From assembly GCF_900114255.1 (NCBI RefSeq), contig NZ_FOSL01000004.1, positions 248,001-312,000 of the forward strand: 64,000 nt of DNA. Reading direction: 5' to 3'. Shown piece by piece: positions 1-11,095 of this stretch (position 1 is the stretch's first letter; the number at the start of each line of letters is the position of its first letter). The DNA comes from Neomesorhizobium albiziae (GTDB taxonomy: Bacteria; Pseudomonadota; Alphaproteobacteria; Rhizobiales; Rhizobiaceae). The notes under the pieces were generated by a model. The model worked only from the letters and a program-made list of their open reading frames with translations, made no database searches and had not been told where the DNA came from. The position numbers and the translations under genes were made by a program.

Positions 1-403
1 ACTGGCCCGGCGCAAGATGCAGCGCGATGTCGCCGCCGTTGTTGACATAGGCTTTGTCCAGCGTCCGCCCATCGATGAGTGCCGCCATTATTTCATCGGC
101 GACGGAGCCGGCGACCGCCGCCATTGGGGTGATGAAAGCCGGCGCGTGGCGGTAGACGGCGCGCTCCATCCGATTGGCGGTCGGGCTTTCGAACTTTCGC
201 GGCGTTGCGTCCGCGCGGCGGCGCAGTTCGGGAAGCTCGCAAACCAGTTCCGTCAGTATGGTCTGGAACCGGTCGGCCGCTTGCGCATAGGCGTGGCGCT
301 TTTCCTCCCGCGCGCCAAAGACCTCGACGATCAGGTCGATCGGGCCGTGGTTGAGATGCAGCCGCCTTCCGTCCGGCAGCCATGCCACTTGCGGCCCGAT
401 CAT
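1..403 (-). CDS. UPF0280 family protein (ApbE-like fold), C-terminus cut by window edge
   Basis: The first 134 residues of a minus-strand gene are visible; the rest lies outside the window. The protein begins [20 protein letters not shown] and contains a VNNGGDIALHL segment typical of UPF0280 proteins. That family is related in fold to ApbE flavin transferases; its biochemical role is not established. The ATG at 403 overlaps the stop of the upstream reductase-like gene (shared ATGA, 400-403), so the two are probably translationally coupled. Placement beside a putative iron-sulfur reductase and a molybdenum hydroxylase suggests a maturation or accessory role, but this is inference. Confidence 0.75.
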   Translation of the reverse strand, partial: MIGPQVAWLPDGRRLHLNHGPIDLIVEVFGAREEKRHAYAQAADRFQTILTELVCELPELRRRADATPRKFESPTANRMERAVYRHAPAFITPMAAVAGSVADEIMAALIDGRTLDKAYVNNGGDIALHLAPGQ

Positions 404-1929
404 TGCAGGCCACCGCGCCGCAGTTGCGCCAGAAGCGGCCATGGATTGTCCGGTACGGCGGCGCTTTCCCGCCGGGCATTCAGATATTCGCCGCCACGTG
501 CCAGCACGTCCGTGACCGAACGGATTTCGGAGGCATGGCCACCAAGCCGCTCATAGTCGTCGCGGCGCAAGGTGAACTCGATAGGCGCTACCAGCGCCGG
601 CGTCGGTACGTAGCCGAAGGCGTTATCGGGAACGCGGGTGACGTCGACCATCAAGGTGATGCCGCCGCCCGGCCAGACATAGACCGGCGCGCCGCCAACC
701 GTGACATATGTCTTCAGGCCCTGCACCGAGCGCGTCAGGTTGACAGGGTTCTCCACCACGCCGGCGCGTAGCGAGCCGCCGGCGCCGCCCATGAACAGGA
801 CCGTGCACAGGGCCGCTTCGCAATTCTCCTCGATCAGCCCGACCGACTTGGCGAGCCGTTCGGGGAACGGCTTTTCCACGGGCTTGAGATCTTCGTCGAG
901 CTCGTAATAGGCGAACTGTTCCCCCGTGGTGGAGACCATCAACAGCGACAGGCCGGGCCGCGCGCCCTTCCTGGCGTTCCATTCGCCGAGGATCGCCCGG
1001 GGATCGGTGATCGTGGTGCCGCCCCAGCCGAGGCCGGGTTCGGAAACCTTGAAGTAGCGGCCGGGTGTCGAGCGGCGGCCAATGATTTTAATCCCCGTAT
1101 CCTCCCACCCCAGCACCTTGCCGGCCTGGTGCTCCGAGACGACGCCGGTGATGTGGTCGTCGACCACCACCACCTCGTCGACCAGCCCGCGCCATTGGGT
1201 GGCGAACATGCCGATGGTGGCGGAGCCGCAGCCGACGCGCATGCGCTCTTCCTGCTTGCCGTCGATGACAGGCGGCTTGCCCGCCTCGACGATCACCGTT
1301 GCGCCGCCATCGATGGCGAGTTCGACCGGCTTGCGGTTGCAGAGGTTGAGCATGGTCTCGCAAGTGACGCGGCCTTCGGATTTCGATCCTCCGGTCAGAT
1401 GGTGGACGCCGCCGAGCGACAGCATTTGCGAGCCGTACTCGCCGGTCGTCACATGGCCGACCGCCTCGCCCTGCGTCCGCACCGTCGCGGTTTCCGGGCC
1501 GAGATGGCGGTCGGTGTCGATCTTCACCTTGACGCCGCAGTAGGAGAAGATGCCTTCGGTCACCACCGTGACAAGATCGACGCCCTCGACTTCCTGGCTG
1601 ACGATGAAGGGCGCCGGCTTGTAGTCGGGGTAGGTGGTGCCGGCCCCGATTGCGGTGACGAAGCGGCGGCCCGTGTTGACCAGTTGGCCGCTCCAGGCCT
1701 CGCCCGCGTCGAAGGGCACCACGGCGCTGCCCGCTTCCTCCGCCTGGTGCAGTATGGTCAGCGGATCCATGCGCACGATGTGCCCACCGACATTGCCATA
1801 GCGGTCGCAGGCTCCGGTGCGGCCATCGGCGATGTAGCACATGACCGGGCAGGCATCGCAGCGGATCTTCTCGCCGAGTTGCTTGGCGCCGGCCTCGTGG
1901 GTCTCGAACCGCTCGGCGATCTCGCTCAT
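400..1929 (-). CDS. 6-hydroxynicotinate reductase-like iron-sulfur protein
   Basis: This 509-residue protein resembles 6-hydroxynicotinate reductase, which in the reductive nicotinate pathway converts 6-hydroxynicotinate to 1,4,5,6-tetrahydro-6-oxonicotinate. Four N-terminal cysteines (C24, C27, C31, C41 in CDACPVMC and GAC) look like ligands of a [4Fe-4S] cluster. No signal peptide or membrane segment is seen, so it is probably cytoplasmic. It overlaps both neighbours by 4 bp (ATGA), the molybdenum hydroxylase upstream and the UPF0280 gene downstream, which indicates one operon. The function rests on family recognition and on linkage to a nicotinate-type hydroxylase. The true substrate could be another hydroxylated N-heterocycle. 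Confidence 0.7.
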   Translation of the reverse strand: MSEIAERFETHEAGAKQLGEKIRCDACPVMCYIADGRTGACDRYGNVGGHIVRMDPLTILHQAEEAGSAVVPFDAGEAWSGQLVNTGRRFVTAIGAGTTYPDYKPAPFIVSQEVEGVDLVTVVTEGIFSYCGVKVKIDTDRHLGPETATVRTQGEAVGHVTTGEYGSQMLSLGGVHHLTGGSKSEGRVTCETMLNLCNRKPVELAIDGGATVIVEAGKPPVIDGKQEERMRVGCGSATIGMFATQWRGLVDEVVVVDDHITGVVSEHQAGKVLGWEDTGIKIIGRRSTPGRYFKVSEPGLGWGGTTITDPRAILGEWNARKGARPGLSLLMVSTTGEQFAYYELDEDLKPVEKPFPERLAKSVGLIEENCEAALCTVLFMGGAGGSLRAGVVENPVNLTRSVQGLKTYVTVGGAPVYVWPGGGITLMVDVTRVPDNAFGYVPTPALVAPIEFTLRRDDYERLGGHASEIRSVTDVLARGGEYLNARRESAAVPDNPWPLLAQLRRGGLQ

Positions 1930-4685
1930 GGCTTTTCCTCCGCCGCCCGGATCGCCGCCAACACGCGGGAAGGCGTTGCCGGAACCTTCCGCACCAGCAC
2001 GCCGGTGGCATGGCGAATGGCGTTGAGGATTGCAGGTGCGGTGGGGATCAGCACATGCTCTCCGAGCCCCTTGGCGCCGAACGGCCCTTCCGGGTCGGGA
2101 ACCTCGACAAGAATGCTTTCGATGTCCGGCACATCGCCGATGGTCGGGATCAGATAATCGTGCAGGTTCTCGGTCCGTCCCGGAACGTATTCCTCCATCA
2201 GGGCCATGCCGATGCCTTGCGCGATGCCGCCCTCGATCTGGCCCTCGACGAGCAGCGGATTGATCGCCTTGCCGACATCATGGGCGGCGGTGATCTTGAT
2301 CAGCTTCACCGTGCCGAGCTTCATGTCGACTTCGAGTTCGGCGATCTGGGCGCCGTAGCCATAGACCGCGTAAGGCTTGCCCTGCCCCTTGGCATCGAGC
2401 GCCGATGTCGGTGGATCGTAGGTTTCCTCGGCGCCGAAAACGAAGCCGTCGATATCCATGGGCAACGCGGAAAGTTCGATGTGGCGGACGGCGTCGCCCT
2501 CGCGGATGATCAGGGTTTCGTTGTCGAGCGACAAAGCCGCGCTGCAGGAGACATTGGCGAAACGCAGGATCTTCTCGCGCAGGCTGCGCGCCGCCTTTTC
2601 CGCCGCTCTGCCGGAAACGAAGGTCTGGCGCGACGCCGAGGTCTTGCCGGCGTCCGGCGTGATGGCGGTGTCGGCGCTTCGCAAGCGGAAGCTGCCAAGC
2701 GGCAGGCCAAGAGCTTCGGATGCGATCTGGCTGATCACCGTGTTGGAGCCCTGACCGATATCGACAGCGCCCTGGTGGAGAACCACCGTTCCATCAGGCG
2801 CGATGCCGAGCTTGATGGTCGATGGATTGGGCAGCGAGGTGTTGCCGCAACCATACCAGCAGGAGGCGACGCCTATACCGCGCTTGCGGACAGAATTTTC
2901 GGCGTTGAACGTTGCGGCGTCCGTCAGTGCCCGATCCCAGTGCGGCTTCAAGGCGTCGAGGCATTCCACGATGCCGACGCCGCTCTCCAACCGGTGGCCG
3001 GTCACTGTTCGGGAGCCGTTGCGCAGCGCATTGTTCCGGCGGAAGTCGAGGCGGTCGAGACCAAGCTTTTCGGCGAGTTCGTCATAAAGGGTCTCCTGCA
3101 TGATGGTCGCTTGCGGCACGCCGAAGCCTCGAAAAGCGCCGGAAATCGGCCCGTTGGTGTGGATGGCGCGGCCGGCCGCGCGATAATTCGGCGTGACGTA
3201 AGGTCCGGACGCATGCACCGGCACGCGGTTGGCGACTGTCGGCCCCCAGCTCGCATAGGCGCCTGTGTTGAAATCGCCCTCGAACACCATCCCGGTGATA
3301 CGACCTTCCGCATCCGCGCCGATCGTCGCATTCATGACGGCGGGGTGGCGTTTGGTGGTCGACATCATCGATTCCGCACGCGTGTAGGCGAGCGCCGCAG
3401 GTCGGCCAGTCTTCAACGCGACAAGCCCGATGTAGGGTTGCAGCGAGATGTCGAGTTTCGAGCCGAAGCCGCCGCCGGTCGCGGTCGGCATGATGCGCAC
3501 TGTTTCCGGCGCCAGGCCAAGCAGTGTGGCGGTGTCGTCGCGGTCCATGTAGGGCGCTTGCGTACAGGCGCGGATGACCAGCGTATCGCCATCCATTTCG
3601 GCCCATCCGGCCTCCGGCTCGATATAGGCATGCTCGACATAGGAGGTTTCGATCGTGCCGGAGACTTTATGGGCAGCTCGGGCCAGGGCCGCCTCAGGAT
3701 CGCCCCGTTCGACGAAACCCTGAACCAGCAGGTTGCCGGGGCGGCTGGGATGGACAAGCGTGCTGCCAGTCGCCCGGGCTTCCTCCGGTTGCAAGCTGTG
3801 CGGCAAAGCGGTCCAGGTCACGGGAAAATCGTTGAGGTCGAGATCGGCAATCGCGGCGTGATCGCCGGCAATCACCGCGACCGCCTCGCCGCGAAAGCGT
3901 GCGACGCTTTCCGCGAGGGCAGGCTGGTCGGCGAAGCGCGGAATGACGCCGAAGCAGTTGCGTCCGGGAATGTCCTTTGCGGTATAGACCGCAACCACGC
4001 CGGGATGCTCCCTGATAAAGCCGTCGAGATCGCCGAAAGCAAATGAAGCATGCCAATGAGGTGAGCGGACGACCAGCACGGCAAGCGCGTCGGCCGGGAA
4101 GGAATCAGCGCCAAACACATCGGCGCCAGTGACCTTGGGGACGCCGTCGACGCGGGTGATGCGGGCGCCGACGGTGGTGGTGGAATTGCCGACAGCTGAG
4201 GTGCGTCGTTCAAGCCGCCCCTCACGCTCGGAGCGCGACACTTCCATCACCGCCTGCACGATCTTGCGATAACCGGTGCAGCGGCAAAGGATTCCGCCGA
4301 GCGCGTCCTTGACCGTCGCTTCGTCCGGCGTCGGATTGCGCTCGAGCAGCGCCGTCGCGGCGACCAGCAGTCCGGGCGTGCAGATGCCGCATTGCGCGGC
4401 ACCATGCTCGAGGAAAGAAGCCTGCAATGCCGACAGCTTGCCGTTGGCAAGGCTCTCCACGGTGCGGATCCTTTTGCCCGCCACCGATGCTGCGGGAACG
4501 AGGCAGCCGCAGACCGGTTCGCCGTCGACCAGAACCGTGCAGGCGCCGCAATCGCCGGCGTCGCAGCCGATCTTGGTTCCGGTCAGCCGCAACGCGTCGC
4601 GTAGCACAGAACTGAGGCGCGTGACCGGCGGCACCGACACCGAGACGGGCTTGCCGTTGACTTCGAAGTCGATTGCCGTGCTCAT
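1926..4685 (-). CDS. Xanthine dehydrogenase-family hydroxylase: fused [2Fe-2S] and molybdopterin subunit
   Basis: A 919-residue fusion of the small iron-sulfur subunit (about residues 1-150) with the large molybdopterin-binding subunit (about 160-919). Plant-type [2Fe-2S] ligands are C41, C46, C49 and C61. The second cluster uses C99 and C102 (CGICTPG) and C134 and C136 (CRCTGY). The large domain has [16 protein letters not shown] and a C-terminal FGAKGLGE motif carrying the likely catalytic Glu. Such enzymes hydroxylate N-heterocycles with water as oxygen donor. Most relatives have these two subunits as separate polypeptides, so the fusion is notable. It overlaps the FAD subunit upstream and the reductase-like gene downstream by 4 bp each. 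Linkage suggests a nicotinate-type substrate, although sequence alone does not exclude a purine or another heterocycle. Confidence 0.85.
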   Translation of the reverse strand: MSTAIDFEVNGKPVSVSVPPVTRLSSVLRDALRLTGTKIGCDAGDCGACTVLVDGEPVCGCLVPAASVAGKRIRTVESLANGKLSALQASFLEHGAAQCGICTPGLLVAATALLERNPTPDEATVKDALGGILCRCTGYRKIVQAVMEVSRSEREGRLERRTSAVGNSTTTVGARITRVDGVPKVTGADVFGADSFPADALAVLVVRSPHWHASFAFGDLDGFIREHPGVVAVYTAKDIPGRNCFGVIPRFADQPALAESVARFRGEAVAVIAGDHAAIADLDLNDFPVTWTALPHSLQPEEARATGSTLVHPSRPGNLLVQGFVERGDPEAALARAAHKVSGTIETSYVEHAYIEPEAGWAEMDGDTLVIRACTQAPYMDRDDTATLLGLAPETVRIMPTATGGGFGSKLDISLQPYIGLVALKTGRPAALAYTRAESMMSTTKRHPAVMNATIGADAEGRITGMVFEGDFNTGAYASWGPTVANRVPVHASGPYVTPNYRAAGRAIHTNGPISGAFRGFGVPQATIMQETLYDELAEKLGLDRLDFRRNNALRNGSRTVTGHRLESGVGIVECLDALKPHWDRALTDAATFNAENSVRKRGIGVASCWYGCGNTSLPNPSTIKLGIAPDGTVVLHQGAVDIGQGSNTVISQIASEALGLPLGSFRLRSADTAITPDAGKTSASRQTFVSGRAAEKAARSLREKILRFANVSCSAALSLDNETLIIREGDAVRHIELSALPMDIDGFVFGAEETYDPPTSALDAKGQGKPYAVYGYGAQIAELEVDMKLGTVKLIKITAAHDVGKAINPLLVEGQIEGGIAQGIGMALMEEYVPGRTENLHDYLIPTIGDVPDIESILVEVPDPEGPFGAKGLGEHVLIPTAPAILNAIRHATGVLVRKVPATPSRVLAAIRAAEEKP

Positions 4686-5554
4686 GCCGCCACCGTGGCC
4701 AGGCGACCGGTCCGCAAGGCTTTCGACAAGGCAGTGTCGACCGCCCGCGCAACGATTTCGCGCGCTGCAAGGCGGCGGTATTCGGCGCTGCCGCGCACAT
4801 CCTCGATCGGTTGAAGGCCCGCAAGATGGGCCTCTTCGACATCGTTGCCGAGCCCGTTGCTTGCTGGTTTCCCACGAAGCAGGGCCTCCAGCGCGTGCAG
4901 GCGCTGCGCAACGGCCGAACAGGCGCCGACTGAAATGGCGGCATCCTCGACAAAGCCGTCCTTCACGGAAATTCGCGCCGCCGCCATCGCGATGGATATG
5001 ACCAGGTAGCGGCGGGCGCCGAGCTTGAAGAAGGAGGATGAACCGGCCGCCGAACCCTTCGGCACGCGGATCGCGGTGACCATCTCGCCGGGCTGCAGGG
5101 CGATGCGCCGGTTGCCGAGAATGAATTCCGGCAGCGCCAGATGACGTGTCCCGTCCAGCGAACGGAGTTCGACCTCGGCGTCGAGGATCATCAGCGCAGG
5201 CACCCCGTCGGCGGCCGGCGAGGCGTTACAAAGGTTGCCGGCGACGGTGCCGGTATTCTGGATCTGGATGGAACCGACTTCCCGCGCGGCTTCCTTGAGC
5301 GCCTCGAAGGCAGGCGGCAGCCCGTGAGCGACGATGTCGCTCCAGGTGGTGCGCGCGCCGATGACGAGATGCGTCGCGGTTTCCGATATTCCGCGCAAGC
5401 CGTCGAGACCGTTGATGTCGAGGATGTTTTCGCGAAGCGGCCGGTTGCCGAGCGCCGGGTAGAAGTCGGTGCCGCCGGCAAGCAGCCGCCACGGCCCCTC
5501 GCTGAGCAGGGCGAGCGCTTCGTTCACCGTCGTGGGTTTCGCGTAACGGATCAC
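4682..5554 (-). CDS. FAD-binding subunit of xanthine dehydrogenase-family hydroxylase
   Basis: A CoxM/XdhB-type flavoprotein of about 290 residues that passes electrons from the iron-sulfur clusters of the fused partner to its acceptor. It shows [10 protein letters not shown] near the N-terminus and [19 protein letters not shown], both FAD-contact regions. I chose the GTG at 5554 because GGAGG lies six bases upstream and the first residues ([17 protein letters not shown]) match the family start. An upstream ATG would add a cysteine-rich tail not expected in the family. This is the first gene of the four-gene minus-strand unit and overlaps the fused subunit gene by 4 bp. Confidence 0.85.
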   Translation of the reverse strand: MIRYAKPTTVNEALALLSEGPWRLLAGGTDFYPALGNRPLRENILDINGLDGLRGISETATHLVIGARTTWSDIVAHGLPPAFEALKEAAREVGSIQIQNTGTVAGNLCNASPAADGVPALMILDAEVELRSLDGTRHLALPEFILGNRRIALQPGEMVTAIRVPKGSAAGSSSFFKLGARRYLVISIAMAAARISVKDGFVEDAAISVGACSAVAQRLHALEALLRGKPASNGLGNDVEEAHLAGLQPIEDVRGSAEYRRLAAREIVARAVDTALSKALRTGRLATVAA

Positions 5555-5746
5555 GCAATGCCTCCGGCAACGACATCCGGCGAAATCGTTCGTATGCAAA
5601 TGATATCAGGGGCCGTCCGCTTGTCAAAGCGCTCTTTTGGCCTACCCTGCGATGGCGAGGCGCCGGGCCAAAAGCGGTTGACGGGCGAATGCTTTTTAGG
5701 TGTGCTCCCAACGGCGCGACAGGCGCCAGTACAGTGGGGAAACAGC
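5555..5746. promoter_or_regulatory. Divergent promoter region between hydroxylase operon and pncA
   Basis: This 192-bp gap separates the minus-strand hydroxylase operon from plus-strand pncA. It contains GTATGCAAA at 5592-5600. A near-identical GTATGCCAA occurs at 11173-11181, upstream of the ABC importer operon. On the minus strand the shared core reads TT(T/G)GCATAC, and both sit just upstream of minus-strand operons. This may be an operator for a common regulator such as a GntR-type protein, but no regulator gene is adjacent, so the assignment is tentative. Confidence 0.35.
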
Positions 5747-6346
5747 ATGGCCGGCAAGGCACTGATCGTTGTTGATGTGCAGAACGACTTTTGTCCGGGC
5801 GGCGCGCTGGCGGTGGACCGTGGCGACGAAGTGGTGCCGCTGATCAATACCCTGGCGAAGAATTTCGAACATGTGATCCTGACGCAGGACTGGCATCCGG
5901 CCGGGCATTCGAGTTTCGCCTCGACGCACAAAGGCCGGCAGGCCTTCGAGACGATAGAGTTGCCTTATGGCGACCAGACGCTGTGGCCGGACCATTGCAT
6001 CCAGGGCAGCGACGGAGCGGCCTTTCATTCCGGGCTTGTCTGGACTAAGGCCGAACTGGTCGTGCGAAAGGGGTTCCGCCCGTCGATCGACAGCTATTCG
6101 GCCTTCTTCGAGAACGACCACAAGACGCCGACCGGGCTCGCCGGCTACCTCCGAGAGCGAGGCATATCCGACATCACCCTGGCAGGCCTGGCCACTGACT
6201 ATTGCGTTGCCTACTCGGCGCTCGACGCAGCGGGTCAGGGTTTCGGGGCGACCGTCCAGCTGGATTGCTGCCGCGCCATCGATCTAAGCGGTTCGCTGGA
6301 AAAGATGCTGGGCAAGATGAAGGCCGCTGGCGTGGCGCTGGTTTAA
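5747..6346 (+). CDS. pncA: Nicotinamidase (pyrazinamidase)
   Basis: A 199-residue isochorismatase-fold amidase that converts nicotinamide to nicotinate and ammonia. The catalytic Asp lies in VVDVQNDFCPGG, the metal-ligand region is DWHPAGHSSFAS, the catalytic Lys is in the KAELVVRKG region, and the nucleophilic Cys is in ATDYCVAYS. The ATG at 5747 is chosen because the family-conserved strand starts directly after it (MAGKALIVVDVQ). The gene is divergent from a putative nicotinate hydroxylase operon and lies about 6.3 kb from pncB. Nicotinate formed here could go to NAD salvage or to degradation. Confidence 0.95.
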   Translation: MAGKALIVVDVQNDFCPGGALAVDRGDEVVPLINTLAKNFEHVILTQDWHPAGHSSFASTHKGRQAFETIELPYGDQTLWPDHCIQGSDGAAFHSGLVWTKAELVVRKGFRPSIDSYSAFFENDHKTPTGLAGYLRERGISDITLAGLATDYCVAYSALDAAGQGFGATVQLDCCRAIDLSGSLEKMLGKMKAAGVALV

Positions 6347-6349
6347 GCA

Positions 6350-6410
6350 TTTGTTTTTGCCGCATTTATGCGGGCGCCAAATGATTCCATTTGGCTGCAA
6401 AATGCTCCAG
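6350..6410. repeat. Palindromic intergenic repeat (double hairpin)
   Basis: About 60 bp containing CCGCATTTATGCGG followed by CCAAATGATTCCATTTGG, two consecutive short hairpins, and ending in GCAAAATGCTCCAG. The same sequence with very few differences recurs at 32530-32586. It follows pncA directly and may act as a transcript end for it and for the convergent ABC operon. Exact edges are uncertain by a few bases. Confidence 0.75.
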
Positions 6411-6441
6411 GCCGGCACGGCAACCGATCTGGTCAGCCGGG

Positions 6442-7141
6442 TCACCCAACCCCGACATAACGCTTCACAAGCGCAGGGTCGGCGCGAAGCTTTTCTATGT
6501 CGACCGTCTCGCGGTTGCGGCCGTTCTCGATGAAGACGACGCGGTCGGCAACCGACAGCACCGCCTCCACCCGCTGTTCGACCAGGATGGTCGAAACGCG
6601 ACGCTCGCGCAGCCTGCCGACCGTCTCGCGTATTTTCGCGATCATTGACGGCATCAGCCCTTCGGTCGGCTCGTCGAGCAGGAGCACGTCCGGTTCGAGG
6701 CAAAGCGCGCGCGCCATGGCCAGCATTTGCTGTTCGCCGCCGGAAAGCGTGCCGGAACGCTGCTTCAAACGCTCGCGCAGCAGCGGGAAAAGGTCGAGCA
6801 CGCTGTCGCGCGTCTGTGCGCCCTTGTTGCGCGCCATCAGCCCGATCTCGATGTTCTCGGCGACGGTGAGTTCGGCAAACAGCCGGCGGCCCTGCGGAAC
6901 ATAGGCGACGCCGGCCTTTGGCACCTCATGTGGCGGCAGTGCCGTCAGCTCGCGCTCGCGCAGTCTGATGGACCCCGATTGCGCCGGCACCAGTCCCATG
7001 ATCGCCTTGAGAAGCGTCGTCTTGCCGGCGCCGTTACGTCCAAGCAGGCACAAAACCTCGCCGTCGCGAAGCTCCAGCCCGATGCCGTGCAGCACCTGCA
7101 CCTCGCCGTAGAAGCAGTCGAGGCCGCTGATGGCGAGCGCG

Positions 7142-7149
<8 letters not shown>
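6442..7149 (-). CDS. Branched-chain amino acid-type ABC transporter ATPase (LivF-like)
   Basis: A 235-residue ATPase with Walker A GRNGAGKTT, signature LSGGEQQMLAMARAL and Walker B VLLLDEPTEGL. It is the LivF-type member of a HAAT-family importer: short, without a C-terminal regulatory domain. The ATG at 7149 overlaps the end of the LivG-like gene by 8 bp and starts a family-like N-terminus (MRNALAISGLDCFYGE). It is the last gene of the five-gene importer operon running from 11095. The substrate is not determined by sequence. Its position between pncA and the hydroxylase genes hints at a nitrogenous aromatic or amide compound. Confidence 0.9.
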
Positions 7150-7890
<741 letters not shown>

Positions 7891-7894
<4 letters not shown>

Positions 7895-8853
7895 GGCAGC
7901 CACCCCAGCCAGCGGTCTCGGATAGTGCCGAGAATGCCTTTCGGGAAGAAAAGCACGAGCAGGATCAGTGCGAGACCGACAATGAACAGATAGGCAGATA
8001 TGAAGCCGCTGGTGATGTCGACCACGTAATACATGAACAGCGTGCCGAGCAGGGGCCCAAGCGTGGTCGCGGCGCCGCCGAGCAGCACCCACAGCAACGG
8101 CAGGATCGAATATTGCACGGAGGCGAAGGTCGAGCCGACATAGCCGAACAGGATGGCGTAGGCAGCACCTGCAGCAGCGCAGATGACGGCGGAGACGATG
8201 ACGGCCGCCAGCTTGTTGGCGAAGGCGTCATAGCCCAGCATGCGGGTTCGCTCCTCGTTCTCGCGGATGGCGACCAGCACCCGCCCATGCGCAGAGCGCA
8301 CGATGAAGAGGGTAACGATCAGCACGATCGAGAACAAAAGAAACGCCGTCATGTAGCGCGTCGTCGGCTGGGTGAGATCGAAATGCAGGCTGCCGATGGC
8401 GATCTGCCGCAGCGGCTGGGCGATGACAAAACCTTCGTCGCCATGCGTCCAGTCGGCGAAGTATAGGGTGACGAGATAGAACACCTGGGCGAACATCATG
8501 GTGACGATCATGAAGGCGACGCCGCTGGTGCGCAGGGCCAGCAGTCCGATCACGAGGCCAAGCAGGCCGCCGGCGACAAGGCCGGCGCCGAAGGCCGGCA
8601 GCATGCCAAAGCCAAAATGCTCGACAGCGAGGCCGGCGCCATAAAGTCCGGCCGAGAAGAACATGGCGTGACCGAGCGACAGAAGGCCGGCATAGCCGAA
8701 GAGGAGATTGTAGCCCATGGCAAAAACGGCCAGCACCATGACCCGCGCCAGCACGCCGTGATGAAAGTCCGGCAGAATGAATTGCAGCAGGAAAAGCAGA
8801 ACGATCACCGCGGCATGCAGCGCGTAGATCGGCAAAGTCACGGGGCGGTTCAT
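7891..8853 (-). CDS. Branched-chain amino acid-type ABC permease (LivM-like)
   Basis: A 320-residue inner-membrane permease with roughly nine or ten hydrophobic segments and the family motif FGYAGLLSLGHAMFF near residues 50-65. The cytoplasmic EAA-like loop is around VAIRENEERTRMLGYD. It overlaps LivH upstream and LivG downstream by 4 bp (ATGA), so the transport genes are translationally coupled. It forms the membrane channel with the LivH-like partner. Confidence 0.9.
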
Positions 8854-9731
8854 CGCGCCGCCGTTCCGAACAGGCCTTGCGGCCGGAAGACCAGCACCAG
8901 CGCGACGAGCAGGGTGGCGATCATCTTTGCAAGCGTCGGCGAGAAGAAGACGGAGATGATGCCGTCCGAGAGGCCGATCAGAACCGCCGCCACAACCGTT
9001 CCGCGCAGAGAGCCGAGGCCGCCGATGATGACCACGATGAAGGACAGGAGCAGCGGGTCGAGCCCCATCAGGTAATGCGCTTGGCTGATTGGCACGACGA
9101 GCACAGCGGCGACCGCCGCCAGCATGGCGCCGAGCGCGAAAACCCCGGCGTAGACGCGGTCGACAGGGATGCCGAAGGCTTGCGCCGTCTCGCGGTCGTA
9201 TTGCGTGGCGCGCATGATGAGGCCGATCTTCGTCCGGGTCAGCACGAACCAGGTGGCAAGCAGGAGCAGGATCGAGGCCGCGACGATCGAAAGTTTGTAG
9301 CCGGAATAGCCGAACCAGGGCAGGAGGATGCGGTAGCTGAACGGCGGCTCGACCGGTCGCGCGTCGGGTCCGTAGAGGGTGAGCGCCGCCTGCTGGATGA
9401 TGTAGAGCATGCCGATGGTGGCGACGATGGTGGCTTCCGGATTGTAATTCAGCCGGCGAAGCACAAGCCGCTCGGCAACAAGGGCCACAGTTCCGACGAT
9501 CAGTGGGCTGACTACCAACGCAAGCAGGAAGCCGATTGCCGGATGGCCGCCGAGGGCCGTGGTGATTGCCCAGGCAAGCACGGCGCCGAGCATGAAGAAC
9601 TCGCCATGCGCGACGTTGACGACGCGCATGACGCCGAACACCAGCGACAGGCCGAGCGCAGTCAACGCCAGCACAGCGGATGTGACAAGGCCTTCCAGCG
9701 TTGCGAGCAGGAGGTGCGGGAAAAAGGCCAT
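8850..9731 (-). CDS. Branched-chain amino acid-type ABC permease (LivH-like)
   Basis: A 293-residue polytopic membrane protein with the LivH hallmark FGVMRVVNVAHGEFFMLGA near the N-terminus and the loop ATQYDRETAQAFGIP. It overlaps the LivM-like gene by 4 bp. About 60 bp separates it from the substrate-binding protein gene upstream, still compatible with one transcript. Confidence 0.9.
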   Translation of the reverse strand: MAFFPHLLLATLEGLVTSAVLALTALGLSLVFGVMRVVNVAHGEFFMLGAVLAWAITTALGGHPAIGFLLALVVSPLIVGTVALVAERLVLRRLNYNPEATIVATIGMLYIIQQAALTLYGPDARPVEPPFSYRILLPWFGYSGYKLSIVAASILLLLATWFVLTRTKIGLIMRATQYDRETAQAFGIPVDRVYAGVFALGAMLAAVAAVLVVPISQAHYLMGLDPLLLSFIVVIIGGLGSLRGTVVAAVLIGLSDGIISVFFSPTLAKMIATLLVALVLVFRPQGLFGTAAR

Positions 9732-9790
9732 TCAGGCGATCACACGCTGAAGAACGGCATTGACCTCGATATCTCCAGCATTCCGCCAGA

Positions 9791-11095
9791 TCACAAGGGC
9801 ATCGTCGTGTAGTCGCCTTCCGGCTCGTACAGCCCCTCCTCGATCGAGGTCCGGTGCACGACCTTCAGCTTGCCACCCTCGACCTTCGAGATGTTCTGGT
9901 GGCCGAAGCACTGGTGGATCTTGCCGTTGAAGATCTTGTCGCCCTGCGGATGCTCGGGACCTTCGTCGAATTTGGTCAGCGCTTCCGTCGCCTCGACCAG
10001 CTTGGCGCGGTCCTCGGGGCCTTTGTAGCCGGCATCCTCCATCGCCTTCTTGATGACGTAGAGGGTTTCCCAGCAGCCGAACATGTGGGCGGCGGTGGAA
10101 ACGTCCTTCGGGTCGCCGACAGCGGCGCCGTTGTCGTCAATGCCGACTGCGGCGCGGTAGGCCTTCTGGGCCTCGCTGTCGTTTTCCTGCGCGTAGCGTG
10201 GCGACCCTTCCCAGAAATGACTGCCGTCGAGGAACTCGAGACCGGGGCTGTTGATGTCGACGGCTTCCAGCGAATCGATGAAGCCGAAGAGCTGCGGGCG
10301 GTTGGAGCCATAGAACTCGCCGAGCTCCTTCACGAAGGTCAGCACCGCCGGGCCCACCATGACGTGGTAGATGACCTCGGTCTCGGCGGGGATCTGCGGG
10401 AAATATTTGGTGAAGGAGCTTTCCGTCGGCGGGATGGCAATCTGCGCGATGACTTCGGCGCCTTGCGCCTTCAAGGCCGGCGGCAGGTAGTCGCGGTGGT
10501 CATGCCCGAAAGCAAAATCGGGGAATATCATCGTGACCTTCTTGCCGACATTGCTTGCGACCCACGGCGCCATCGCCTGGATCTGGCTCTTCACGTCGGT
10601 TATGCCCGGCTGGAACACATAGCGGTTGAGCTTCGTCGAGGCGACGTGGTGGCCTTCGCTGACGACGTAGTAGGGGATTTTCAACTCGCCGGCGGTTGGC
10701 GCCGAGCCGATCACCACATGCGAGAACAGTGTGCCGTAGACGATATCGGTCTTGTGCTGGGTGGCGAATTTCCCCACCACCTCGGCCCCACGCTTCGGGT
10801 CGGTGCCGTCATCTTCGACCACGATTTCGATGGGTCGGCCGCCGATGCCGCCGGCATCGTTGATTGCCTTCACTGCCGCAGTGGTGGTCTTCTCGTACCA
10901 GCGGCCGTAGGCGGCGCCGATGCCGGTGCGATGCGCCTGGAAACCGATCTTGATCGGCGCGGAGGATTGCGCCTGGGCGTAGCGCACGTAGCCCGGCGCG
11001 AGCGCCAGGCCGGCGGCAGCGCCGAAACCCTTGAGGGCGGCGCGGCGCGAAAGTGTTCCGTTGAGCAAGCTTTTGCTGTCGCGATTTCCAGCCAT
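9791..11095 (-). CDS. Periplasmic substrate-binding protein of the LivHMGF-type importer, Tat-exported
   Basis: A 434-residue type I periplasmic-binding protein. The N-terminus carries SRRAALKGFGAAAGLALAP, a twin-arginine signal followed by a hydrophobic stretch and a likely cleavage near QAQ. The mature part begins PIKIGFQAHRTGIG, resembling the LivJ/AmiC/urea-type binding proteins. The length suggests a ligand other than a simple branched-chain amino acid. The ATG at 11095 is preceded by AAGGGGAA. It is first in the importer operon. Possible ligands include nicotinate-like, amide or urea-like compounds; none can be fixed from sequence. Confidence 0.85.
   Translation of the reverse strand: MAGNRDSKSLLNGTLSRRAALKGFGAAAGLALAPGYVRYAQAQSSAPIKIGFQAHRTGIGAAYGRWYEKTTTAAVKAINDAGGIGGRPIEIVVEDDGTDPKRGAEVVGKFATQHKTDIVYGTLFSHVVIGSAPTAGELKIPYYVVSEGHHVASTKLNRYVFQPGITDVKSQIQAMAPWVASNVGKKVTMIFPDFAFGHDHRDYLPPALKAQGAEVIAQIAIPPTESSFTKYFPQIPAETEVIYHVMVGPAVLTFVKELGEFYGSNRPQLFGFIDSLEAVDINSPGLEFLDGSHFWEGSPRYAQENDSEAQKAYRAAVGIDDNGAAVGDPKDVSTAAHMFGCWETLYVIKKAMEDAGYKGPEDRAKLVEATEALTKFDEGPEHPQGDKIFNGKIHQCFGHQNISKVEGGKLKVVHRTSIEEGLYEPEGDYTTMPL

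Noticed and set aside
2010-4046. Long plus-strand open frame (678 codons) opposite the molybdenum hydroxylase gene
   Set aside because: Its sequence is the antisense shadow of a high-GC gene: Arg/Asp/His-rich, no recognisable domain, while the minus strand gives a full hydroxylase.
5141-6346. Nicotinamidase with a 200-residue N-terminal extension
   Set aside because: The extension is antisense to the FAD-subunit gene; the family start is at 5747.
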